DNA from: Bacteroidia bacterium
GTDB lineage: Bacteria; Bacteroidota; Bacteroidia; B-17B0; Aurantibacillaceae
Direction of reading: 5' to 3'
DNA length: 64,000 nucleotides
Assembly (NCBI GenBank): GCA_021740825.1
Contig: JAIOZA010000002.1
Span: 1 to 64,000, forward strand
The notes below the pieces were generated by a model that saw only the letters and a list, made by a program, of their open reading frames with translations, did no database searches and had not been told where the DNA came from. Made by a program: the position numbers and the translations under genes. Shown here piece by piece: positions 49,843 through 56,284 of the stretch (its first letter is position 1; each line of letters opens with the position of its first letter).

Positions 49843-49859
49843 AAACTTTAAAAATAATC

Positions 49860-50066
49860 TTATTTATCTTTAGTACAAGTATTTATACCAACTAAGGTAT
49901 AAAGAGGACAAAAACTCATTACACTAGTCAATACAAACACTCCAGCTAATACTAAGAGCACAATACCTAATGTTCCAGAAATAACGTTTCTAAAGAATAA
50001 TACAGCAATTACAATTGCAACAAGTATTCTAATAATCTTGTCGATGTTACCCATGTTTTTTTTCAT
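49860..50066 (-). CDS. DUF2892 (YgaP-like membrane) protein
   Basis: 68 residues with two hydrophobic helices (about 8-26 and 31-48) followed by the family signature SFCPLYTLVGINTC. In E. coli YgaP this membrane part is fused to a rhodanese and helps export or handle sulfur species; here the rhodanese is a separate gene nearby. An upstream palindrome (50121-50136) and a -7-like TAATTTTA (50099-50092) suggest its own regulated promoter. Small, probably inner membrane. Confidence 0.8.
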   Translation of the reverse strand: MKKNMGNIDKIIRILVAIVIAVLFFRNVISGTLGIVLLVLAGVFVLTSVMSFCPLYTLVGINTCTKDK

Positions 50067-50091
50067 AATATGTATGCTTTATAATTTGACA

Positions 50092-50136
50092 TAAAATTAC
50101 AACCTTAAAACAATTCGCCCTGTAACATTTGTCACA
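50092..50136 (-). promoter_or_regulatory. regulated promoter of DUF2892 gene: operator plus -7-like box
   Basis: Operator TGTAACATTTGTCACA (50121-50136) has one mismatch to perfect symmetry. On the minus strand TAATTTTA (50099-50092) is one base off TAnnTTTG. Operator centre to first -7 base is 29.5 bp, the same as at two other promoters of this block. The operator overlaps the last bases of the DUF6132 gene. Confidence 0.55.
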
Positions 50137-50353
50137 TATTAGGATTTTCTTTCTGACTAATGTCAGTTGGTTTAATCAAATTAACAATTAAACCACCCAA
50201 AGCAGCAAAATATAACGTACTATTTACAGGACTAGAGGTAATACCACAAGTTCCACTAGCACATCCTACAAAATAATAATATAGATAACCTCCTATCGCT
50301 CCAAAAATTACGCCTATTACCGTCAATTTATTATTTAGCAACCACTTCTTCAT
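50132..50353 (-). CDS. DUF6132 family small membrane protein
   Basis: 73 residues from ATG 50353 (MKKWLLNNKLTVIGVIFGAIGGYLYYYFVGC). Two transmembrane helices flank a loop with a Cys pair (GCASGTCGIT) that matches DUF6132 as seen beside rhodanese and TauE genes in Bacteroidota. The two cysteines could carry or sense sulfane sulfur; that is inference. The start lies within the preceding gene (overlap of about 23 bases), so it is translated from the rhodanese transcript. Confidence 0.78.
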   Translation of the reverse strand: MKKWLLNNKLTVIGVIFGAIGGYLYYYFVGCASGTCGITSSPVNSTLYFAALGGLIVNLIKPTDISQKENPNM

Positions 50354-50573
50354 ATTCAACATCTGTTATTTGTTTGGTAGAATCATCCTTCATGTAATTT
50401 GTTTCGCAGCCATTAGAACCACAGCAATCAACATTAAAAAATGCCATGCCACCTATTACTAATCCTAATATTCCTAAAACAATATCCAAGGTTATTATTG
50501 CTTGAACTAAAGAAAATGCCCCGAAAACAAATCGAAGCACTCGCATAAAACCCCATGATTTTAATAAATTCAT
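50331..50573 (-). CDS. small Cys-containing membrane protein (DUF2892-like)
   Basis: 80 residues, two hydrophobic helices (about 11-30 and 33-46) then FFNVDCCGSNGCETN. The layout (helix hairpin, then a Cys motif) is that of short YgaP-type membrane proteins, but the CPLY signature is replaced by a CC-x4-C cluster. The start follows the rhodanese stop by one base; the end overlaps the DUF6132 gene. Probably works with the rhodanese at the membrane. Confidence 0.7.
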   Translation of the reverse strand: MNLLKSWGFMRVLRFVFGAFSLVQAIITLDIVLGILGLVIGGMAFFNVDCCGSNGCETNYMKDDSTKQITDVEYEEVVAK

Positions 50574-50574
50574 G

Positions 50575-50946
50575 TTATTTAGTTTTACATGTTACATTTT
50601 GCCAAGGTCCTAAGTTTTCAATTTCCTTAGTATAACCTGCACTTTGTAATTGCCCTTTAGCAATACCCGCTCTGTTTCCACTGCGGCATACTAAAATTAC
50701 TTTATCATACTTTTTTAATTCTTCTATTTTACTAGCAAATTGATCTAATGGGTAATTTACAGAGCAGTCAGCATGACCGTCTTCATTCCATTCTTCTATT
50801 GATCTTACATCTACAATTATTTCTTTTGTATTTGTTTTTGTTGCGACATTTGTTTCCATAGTTGTTGTTGTTTTAGTTTGAGAATTACATTGTGTTAATG
50901 AAAACACTAACGTCATTAATGCAATAATTGATTTAATTTTTATCAT
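50575..50946 (-). CDS. rhodanese-domain lipoprotein
   Basis: 123 residues. The signal peptide ends in a likely lipobox (LVFSLTQC, Cys19), so it should be anchored in the periplasm. A single rhodanese domain follows (EIIVDVRSIEEWNEDGHADCSVNYPLDQF) with active-site loop VCRSGNRAG. It transfers sulfane sulfur between thiols. It is the first gene of a tight run with the two small Cys-bearing membrane proteins. A hairpin separates it from the fusion enzyme upstream. Confidence 0.88.
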   Translation of the reverse strand: MIKIKSIIALMTLVFSLTQCNSQTKTTTTMETNVATKTNTKEIIVDVRSIEEWNEDGHADCSVNYPLDQFASKIEELKKYDKVILVCRSGNRAGIAKGQLQSAGYTKEIENLGPWQNVTCKTK

Positions 50947-50962
50947 ATTTTTATTTTTAATA

Positions 50963-50997
50963 AACTGCCACAGTCAGTTTCACCAACTATGGCAGTT
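50963..50997 (-). terminator. hairpin between fusion enzyme and rhodanese genes
   Basis: AACTGCCA (50963-50970) pairs with TGGCAGTT (50990-50997) over a 19-base loop. On the minus strand a T-rich stretch follows, so it may terminate or attenuate the transcript from the fusion enzyme. No separate promoter for the rhodanese gene was recognised, so partial read-through is likely. Confidence 0.6.
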
Positions 50998-51004
50998 AAT
51001 TTAA

Positions 51005-52420
51005 TTACGTTTTTTGTAATTTGCTTTGGCAAACAAAATCTGTTTTTGCTACGCCAGCTTCTGCAATTGCTTTAAATCCACCTTCAATTTCTTTAAAGTT
51101 ATGCACTCCACGAGATTTTAAAATACTAGCTGCAATCATACTTCTGTAACCACCAGCACAATGAAGGTAAAAAGGTTTTTGAGTATCCATTTCAGCAAAC
51201 CAACTGTTAATTTGATCTAAAGGTTTGTTGTAAGATTCTTCAACGTGCTCTGCTCTATATTCGCTTTCTCTTCTTGCATCAATCACAGTATCTGCTTTTA
51301 CATCAACTTCTTTAGCAAATTGTGCCGCAGTAATTCTATTTACTGTATCAATTTCTTTTTCAGCTTGTTTCCAACTAGCAAAACTTCCTTGCAAATGTCC
51401 AATCACATTATCAAATCCAACACGGCTTAAACGCGTAACAGTTTCTTCTTCCATTCCAAGTTCTGTCACTAACAGAATAGATTGCTTCACATCCTTAATC
51501 AAAGCACCAACCCAAGGCGCAAAATCTCCGTTGATACCAATGTTAATTGAACGAGGTATAAATCCTTTTGCAAATTCAGCCGCATCTCTTGTGTCAAGCA
51601 CAATGGCATCCGTTGTTTCTGCAGCTGCTTCAAAAGCTACTGGAGATAAAGTTCTCATTCCGTTATTTAAAACAGTTTCAAAACTCTCTATTCCTTTTTT
51701 ATTCATGGCAACGTTGCTACCAAAATAACCTGGAGGAGGTAATAATCCATCAGTAACCGCTTTTACAAACTCTTCTTTGTTTGGTTGATTTAAAGCATAA
51801 TTCATTTTCTTTTGATTACCTAAAGTATCAACCGTTTCTTTCATCATGTTTTTACCGCACGCTGAACCAGCGCCGTGAGCAGGATAAACAATAACATCAT
51901 CCGCTAAAGGCATAATCTTATTATTTAACGAATCATATAATAAACCCGCTAATTCATCTTGAGTCATAGATGCTGCTTTTTGCGCTAAATCTGGGCGACC
52001 AACATCACCTAAAAACAAGGTGTCTCCACTAAATAAAGCATGATCTTTACCATTTTCATCAATTAATAAAAAGCACGTACTCTCCATTGTATGACCTGGT
52101 GTATGTAATACTTTAATTTTAACCTTTCCAACTGTAAATACCTCTCCATCATTAGCAGAGATAAATTCAAATTCTGGTTTTGCACTTGGGCCATAAACAA
52201 TTGGCGCTCCTGTTTTTTTGCATAAGTCCAAATGTCCTGAAACGAAATCAGCATGGAAATGTGTTTCAAAAATGTATTTTAATTTCACACCATCCTTTTG
52301 AAGTCTCTCCATATAAGGTTGTGTTTCGCGAAGCGGATCAATAATTGCAGCTTCTCCGTTAGAAGTAATATAATAAGCTCCTTGAGCTAAACATCCTGTA
52401 TAAATTTGTTCTATTTTCAT
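51005..52420 (-). CDS. persulfide dioxygenase-like MBL / double rhodanese fusion (CstB-like)
   Basis: 471 residues. An N-terminal metallo-beta-lactamase domain (1-240) has the ETHFHADFVSGH metal motif, HTPGHTMES and SGDTLFLGDVGRPDL, as in ETHE1/CstB persulfide dioxygenases. The first rhodanese domain (about 265-355) lacks the active Cys (ILLVTELGMEEE), a pseudo-domain. The second (about 365-465) has LHCAGGYRS with the active Cys. This order is that of S. aureus CstB, which oxidises persulfide to thiosulfate. Its promoter carries two operator palindromes (52498-52513, 52537-52552) and a -7 TACCTTTG. Confidence 0.92.
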   Translation of the reverse strand: MKIEQIYTGCLAQGAYYITSNGEAAIIDPLRETQPYMERLQKDGVKLKYIFETHFHADFVSGHLDLCKKTGAPIVYGPSAKPEFEFISANDGEVFTVGKVKIKVLHTPGHTMESTCFLLIDENGKDHALFSGDTLFLGDVGRPDLAQKAASMTQDELAGLLYDSLNNKIMPLADDVIVYPAHGAGSACGKNMMKETVDTLGNQKKMNYALNQPNKEEFVKAVTDGLLPPPGYFGSNVAMNKKGIESFETVLNNGMRTLSPVAFEAAAETTDAIVLDTRDAAEFAKGFIPRSINIGINGDFAPWVGALIKDVKQSILLVTELGMEEETVTRLSRVGFDNVIGHLQGSFASWKQAEKEIDTVNRITAAQFAKEVDVKADTVIDARRESEYRAEHVEESYNKPLDQINSWFAEMDTQKPFYLHCAGGYRSMIAASILKSRGVHNFKEIEGGFKAIAEAGVAKTDFVCQSKLQKT

Positions 52421-52468
52421 TTGATTGATTTTTTATAATTATTTTATGATTTGTTTATTTTTATGAGT

Positions 52469-52513
52469 CAAAGGTACTGTGGTTTTATTTTTTTTATTGT
52501 AACATTTATTACA
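52469..52513 (-). promoter_or_regulatory. regulated promoter of the fusion enzyme: operator plus -7 box
   Basis: Operator TGTAACATTTATTACA (52498-52513) and minus-strand -7 element TACCTTTG (52476-52469). Operator centre lies 29.5 bp from the first -7 base, so near -41.5 from the predicted start site, a class II activator position. Confidence 0.62.
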
Positions 52514-52536
52514 CTCAACTACTTGATTTTACTATG

Positions 52537-52552
52537 TGTAACAATGGTTACT
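52537..52552. promoter_or_regulatory. second upstream operator copy
   Basis: TGTAACAATGGTTACT is symmetric except at the outermost base. Its centre is 39 bp from that of the first operator. It lies 3 bases beyond the tauE stop, so it acts, if at all, on the fusion-enzyme promoter. Confidence 0.5.
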
Positions 52553-52554
52553 TA

Positions 52555-53352
52555 CTATTTTAAAAGGGTTTCTTTAATGATTATATACACTCCCATGATT
52601 AAAACGAACCAACCAAAAATTGGTTTTAATTTTGCGCCATCTATTTTTTTAGACAGATAAATTCCTATAAAAATACCAACTGTTGCAAAAGCCGCTACGG
52701 AGGTTAATAGTGTCCAATCAATAACAGTTTCTCCACCCTCTCCAAAAAATCCGATTAATGATTTAGCAGCAATAATTACTAACGATGTTCCTACAGCTTC
52801 TTTCATAGGTAGTTTAGATAAAAGAACTAAGGCAGGTATAATTAAAAAACCTCCGCCTGCTCCAACTAAACCAGTTACAACACCAACTACTGCACCTTCT
52901 AATAAAATAACAGGATAATTAAATTTTTGCGGTCCTAAATCTTCTTCTTTTTTCTTCTTATCTTTCTTAATCATACTAAATGATGCCACAACCATTAAAA
53001 TGGCAAATAGCAACATCATTAAAATACTTTTAGTAACCATAAAATCCCCCACAGAAAACACTTCTTTGGGAATGGCTGGTACTATATAAGCTCTCGTTAA
53101 AAAAACTGCAACGATGGATGGTGCACCAAAAACCAAAGCGGTTTTGATATTTACTAATCCTTTTTTGAAATAACCTACCGAGCCAATAGCTGCAGTAAAT
53201 CCAACAATAAACAAGGAATATGCCGTGGCTGCAACAGCATCAACTGAGAATAAATATACCAATACTGGCACTGTTAAAATACTCCCGCCACTTCCAATAA
53301 GACCTAAAGAGATTCCAATTAAAATTGATGAAATGTATCCGATTACTTCCAT
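52555..53352 (-). CDS. TauE/SafE family sulfite/sulfur anion exporter
   Basis: 265 residues with about eight hydrophobic helices. Family motifs: IGISLGLIGSGGSILTVPVLVYL near the start and GVVTGLVGAGGGFLIIPALVLLS in the second half, the duplicated GxxxGxxGxGGG pattern. A polar loop KKDKKKKEEDLGPQ lies in the middle. TauE proteins sit in cst-type sulfide-detoxification operons and are thought to export sulfite or related anions. The gene lies just upstream of the fusion enzyme and has its own operator-bearing promoter. Confidence 0.9.
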   Translation of the reverse strand: MEVIGYISSILIGISLGLIGSGGSILTVPVLVYLFSVDAVAATAYSLFIVGFTAAIGSVGYFKKGLVNIKTALVFGAPSIVAVFLTRAYIVPAIPKEVFSVGDFMVTKSILMMLLFAILMVVASFSMIKKDKKKKEEDLGPQKFNYPVILLEGAVVGVVTGLVGAGGGFLIIPALVLLSKLPMKEAVGTSLVIIAAKSLIGFFGEGGETVIDWTLLTSVAAFATVGIFIGIYLSKKIDGAKLKPIFGWFVLIMGVYIIIKETLLK

Positions 53353-53387
53353 AATATTGCGGTTTAAATAAATTTACAATTATGGTA

Positions 53388-53432
53388 CAAAGATAATATG
53401 ACAATAATCATTTGACGGTTACATTTGTTACA
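53388..53432 (-). promoter_or_regulatory. regulated promoter of the TauE gene: operator plus -7 box
   Basis: Operator GGTTACATTTGTTACA (53417-53432; inner GTTACATTTGTTAC-like core) and minus-strand -7 TATCTTTG (53395-53388). Operator centre to first -7 base is 29.5 bp, identical to the fusion-enzyme promoter. Confidence 0.62.
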
Positions 53433-53453
53433 ATTAAAAATGCACTACTCTAT

Positions 53454-54431
53454 TTAAGAATATTTTTGAGGTATTGAAAATAATAACTCTCTAATTTCTT
53501 CAATATTATTAGTAGTTACTAATTTCATACGCGTATCTTTAAAATTATCAATTCCTTTAAAATAATTACTATAGTGCGGACGCATCTCTAGCACTCCTAA
53601 AGTTGGTCCTTTCCATTCAATTGACTTATTAAAATGTGATAAGGCAACTTCCACTCTATTTTGTATTGTTGGTTTTGGTAAATGCTGACCCGTTTTAAAA
53701 AAATGTTTAATTTCATTAAAAATCCACGGATAACCAATAGCTGCGCGCCCAATCATAATACCATCCAGGCCGTATTTATTTTTATACTCTAATGCCTTTT
53801 CAGGCGTTGTAATATCTCCATTACCAAAAATAGGAATATGCATCCGAGGATTATTTTTTACAGCTGCTATAGGCTCCCAATTAGCATTACCTTTATACAT
53901 TTGCGCGCGTGTTCTACCATGCACCGTTAAAGCTTTAATACCAACATCTTGAAGGCGCTCTGCAACCTCCATAATATTAATCATACTATCATCCCAACCT
54001 AAACGCGTTTTTACAGTAACAGGTAAATTAGTAGATTTTACAACCGCTTTTGTCAAACGAACCATTAAGTCAACATCTTTTAAAACACCTGCTCCTGCTC
54101 CTTTACAAACAACTTTTTTTACAGGACAACCAAAATTAATATCCAATAAATCAGGCTGGGTAGCATCAACTATTTTTGCAGACATAGCCATTGCTTCCTC
54201 ATCACCTCCAAAAATTTGAATACCAATTGGTTTTTCATAATCGAAAATATCCAATTTCTGACGGCTTTTTATAGCGTCTCTGATTAAACCTTCGCTACTA
54301 ATAAATTCAGTATACATTAAATCAGCGCCATATTTTTTGCAAACAAATCTAAAAGGTGGGTCGCTCACATCCTCCATAGGAGCTAGTAATAATGGAAATT
54401 CCCCAATTTCTATGTTTGCAATTTTTACGAT
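53454..54431 (-). CDS. dusB: tRNA-dihydrouridine synthase B
   Basis: 325 residues if translation starts at ATC 54431. The ATG at 54377 falls inside the conserved FMN-binding APMEDVSDPPFR motif and would remove the first strand (GEFPLLLAP). The frame upstream, from a TAA stop, has no ATG, GTG or TTG before it, and the segment VKIANIEIGEFPLLLAPMED matches the family N-terminus. Other motifs: DINFGCPVKKVVCKGAGAG, with catalytic Cys, TVKTRLGW, TVHGRTRAQMYKG and GLDGIMIGRAAIGYPW. It reduces specific uridines in tRNA. The -7 element (TACTTTTG, 54443-54436) ends 5 bases before this start. Confidence 0.88.
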   Translation of the reverse strand: MVKIANIEIGEFPLLLAPMEDVSDPPFRFVCKKYGADLMYTEFISSEGLIRDAIKSRQKLDIFDYEKPIGIQIFGGDEEAMAMSAKIVDATQPDLLDINFGCPVKKVVCKGAGAGVLKDVDLMVRLTKAVVKSTNLPVTVKTRLGWDDSMINIMEVAERLQDVGIKALTVHGRTRAQMYKGNANWEPIAAVKNNPRMHIPIFGNGDITTPEKALEYKNKYGLDGIMIGRAAIGYPWIFNEIKHFFKTGQHLPKPTIQNRVEVALSHFNKSIEWKGPTLGVLEMRPHYSNYFKGIDNFKDTRMKLVTTNNIEEIRELLFSIPQKYS

Positions 54432-54435
54432 GCAG

Positions 54436-54443
54436 CAAAAGTA
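54436..54443 (-). promoter_or_regulatory. -7 promoter element next to the dusB start
   Basis: Minus-strand TACTTTTG matches TAnnTTTG. The expected start site falls on or next to the proposed ATC codon, so the mRNA may be leaderless. Confidence 0.4.
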
Positions 54444-54538
54444 AGGAATTTATATGTAATTGTTGAAGAAACTAAACTTCGTCCTATGCTAATAATTTTT
54501 ACATCTATGATGAGTAGATTTCTTAATTCAAATTGATA

Positions 54539-55549
54539 TTAATTGTACTTGATATAAGGATCCGCAAAACGTTTATCAAATACAAATTCACGATCAGATA
54601 AAGTTATCAAAAATGCAATAATATCAACCTTCTCATTTGAAGTTAAAGTAATTTTTTGCTTTAATTCACTTGCTAAAGTTTTACTACTTTGAATTTGTGA
54701 AGTATAGTGCGTCATAACCTGCGATAATTTCTTAAATCTGCCATCATGCATATAAGGAAATGTAAATTCTATATTTCGTAAAGTAGGAATTTTAAATTTT
54801 AAGGAATCGCTTGGATTTTTAGTAATTATAAATCTTCCATAATCATTTAATAGAGTATCAATTGACAAACCATTATTTGCAAAGTCATTCGTTGTAAACA
54901 GGGGCTCTTTGTGACACGTATTACAATGTTTTTGGAAAAGTCGATAACCATTTATTTCTTGAGAAGTGAAAATTTCTTGTTTTTTCATCACCCGGTCGTA
55001 TTTTGCATTACTACTAATAAGAGTTAATAAAAATTGTGAGATAGCCTTCAGTGTTTTTTCGCCAGTTGCTATGCTATCACCGAATGCATCTTTAAACAAG
55101 TGTTTATACAATTTGATTGTATTTAATTTTTGAACTAATGATTTAATATCATTTGCCATTTCGGCTTTATGCGTTATTGGTGCTAATGCTTGCATATCTA
55201 AATTATTGATGGCTCCATCCCACATAAATGTTTTTTGCCAAGCAAGATTAATTAGCGCGGGCGAATTACGTGCGCCAATACTATCATGAATACCGTGACT
55301 TAAAGCATGATCAATATGAGTAAAAGCAGAAAACGGTGAATGACAACTTGCACAGGAAATTGTATTATCCTTAGAAAGGATAGGATCATAAAACAAAACC
55401 CTTCCTAACTCAACTTTACTTTTTGTAAGTGCATTATTGGTAAAATTATAAACTGGTTTAGGCCAATTTTTAGGAGTAATAAATAAATCATCATGCTGTG
55501 CAAATGATAACGATATAACAATAAAGAAAATATATTTAAGTACTTTCAT
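54539..55549 (-). CDS. dihaem cytochrome c peroxidase family protein (MbnH-like)
   Basis: 336 residues with a signal peptide (KVLKYIFFIVISLSFAQ). Two haem c sites: CASCH at 66-70 and CNTCH at 209-213. The fold pattern (ELGRVLFYDPILSKDNTISC, RNSPALINLAWQKTFMWDG, PTLRNIEFTFPYMHDGRF) is that of CcpA/MauG-type peroxidases; MbnH is the member paired with MbnP. It lies 2 bases from the MbnP-like gene and shares a transcript with it and the YHYH gene. MauG-like enzymes modify Trp or Cys residues in a partner; whether it acts on the MbnP-like protein is inferred from context. Confidence 0.87.
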   Translation of the reverse strand: MKVLKYIFFIVISLSFAQHDDLFITPKNWPKPVYNFTNNALTKSKVELGRVLFYDPILSKDNTISCASCHSPFSAFTHIDHALSHGIHDSIGARNSPALINLAWQKTFMWDGAINNLDMQALAPITHKAEMANDIKSLVQKLNTIKLYKHLFKDAFGDSIATGEKTLKAISQFLLTLISSNAKYDRVMKKQEIFTSQEINGYRLFQKHCNTCHKEPLFTTNDFANNGLSIDTLLNDYGRFIITKNPSDSLKFKIPTLRNIEFTFPYMHDGRFKKLSQVMTHYTSQIQSSKTLASELKQKITLTSNEKVDIIAFLITLSDREFVFDKRFADPYIKYN

Positions 55550-55551
55550 TT

Positions 55552-56280
55552 TTACTTTAAACTAAAGCATTGACTTATTAAATAAGAAAGACGAACGGCT
55601 TCAGAGCTGGGAGACATTATATGATCTATACTTGATAAGTTAAAAGTTTCCATTATTTTTTTTACATCAACATATATAACTAATGTGTTTTTTGATTCAA
55701 CATCCAAAGAAATTTTTTGAAGCGCTGAAAATGGAAACTGATACCCTCCTAAATGAAATTGAAATTCTTTCCTTTTATTGTTACATAAACTACTTGTGCC
55801 CTCAATTTTAAAATTTACATATCCACTTTGCCAAGTCCAATACATTCCTTTCGTAGGATCTAAGTCTCCACCCATAGCACCTGATGTATTTGTTAAACTA
55901 TCAATCCCAAAATTAAAATTTAACTCTGTAAATAAAAGTCCTTTGGGGATTGTAAAAGTAAAATTTTGTGATTTTATGTTGCTGGCATCAAACAAATGAA
56001 AGCTATTTGATTCTTTAAATACGATTTTTTCGTTCTTAAGAAATTGTAAATTTGAAATGTAGAATTTTAAGGTTGAGAATTCTATTTGTCCATTTTCAAA
56101 CACATACGTTGAATCTAAAATAAGCGGATAACTCCCAAAAAAAGGCTGAAAAACAACTTTTATTTCATTTTTATTTTGGCTATTTAAAACTGCGCATTGT
56201 AAGCACAAAAAAACAACAGCCGCTAGATATTTTTTACCTAACAGCTGCTTAATTATTTGTATAAATTTATAGTTAGTCAA
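55552..56280 (-). CDS. MbnP-like protein
   Basis: 242 residues, N-terminal hydrophobic segment (KKYLAAVVFLCLQCAVLNSQ). The beta-rich body matches the MbnP domain: VVFQPFFGSYPLILDSTYV, IEFSTLKFYISNLQFLKN, SFHLFDASN, GALGGDLDPT-like GAMGGDLDPTKGMYWTWQSGYVNFKIEG, and HLGGYQFPFSALQKI. In copper-related systems MbnP carries a kynurenine made from Trp by MbnH and binds copper; the GMYWTWQSGY stretch contains the Trp pair expected. Exported to the periplasm. Lies between the dihaem peroxidase and the YHYH protein in one run. Confidence 0.85.
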   Translation of the reverse strand: MTNYKFIQIIKQLLGKKYLAAVVFLCLQCAVLNSQNKNEIKVVFQPFFGSYPLILDSTYVFENGQIEFSTLKFYISNLQFLKNEKIVFKESNSFHLFDASNIKSQNFTFTIPKGLLFTELNFNFGIDSLTNTSGAMGGDLDPTKGMYWTWQSGYVNFKIEGTSSLCNNKRKEFQFHLGGYQFPFSALQKISLDVESKNTLVIYVDVKKIMETFNLSSIDHIMSPSSEAVRLSYLISQCFSLK

Positions 56281-56284
56281 TTAC

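Noticed and set aside
52451-52660. 69-codon plus-strand frame over the MBL-tauE spacer
   Set aside because: It covers the operator and promoter region and the antisense of tauE; composition is typical of AT-rich non-coding DNA.
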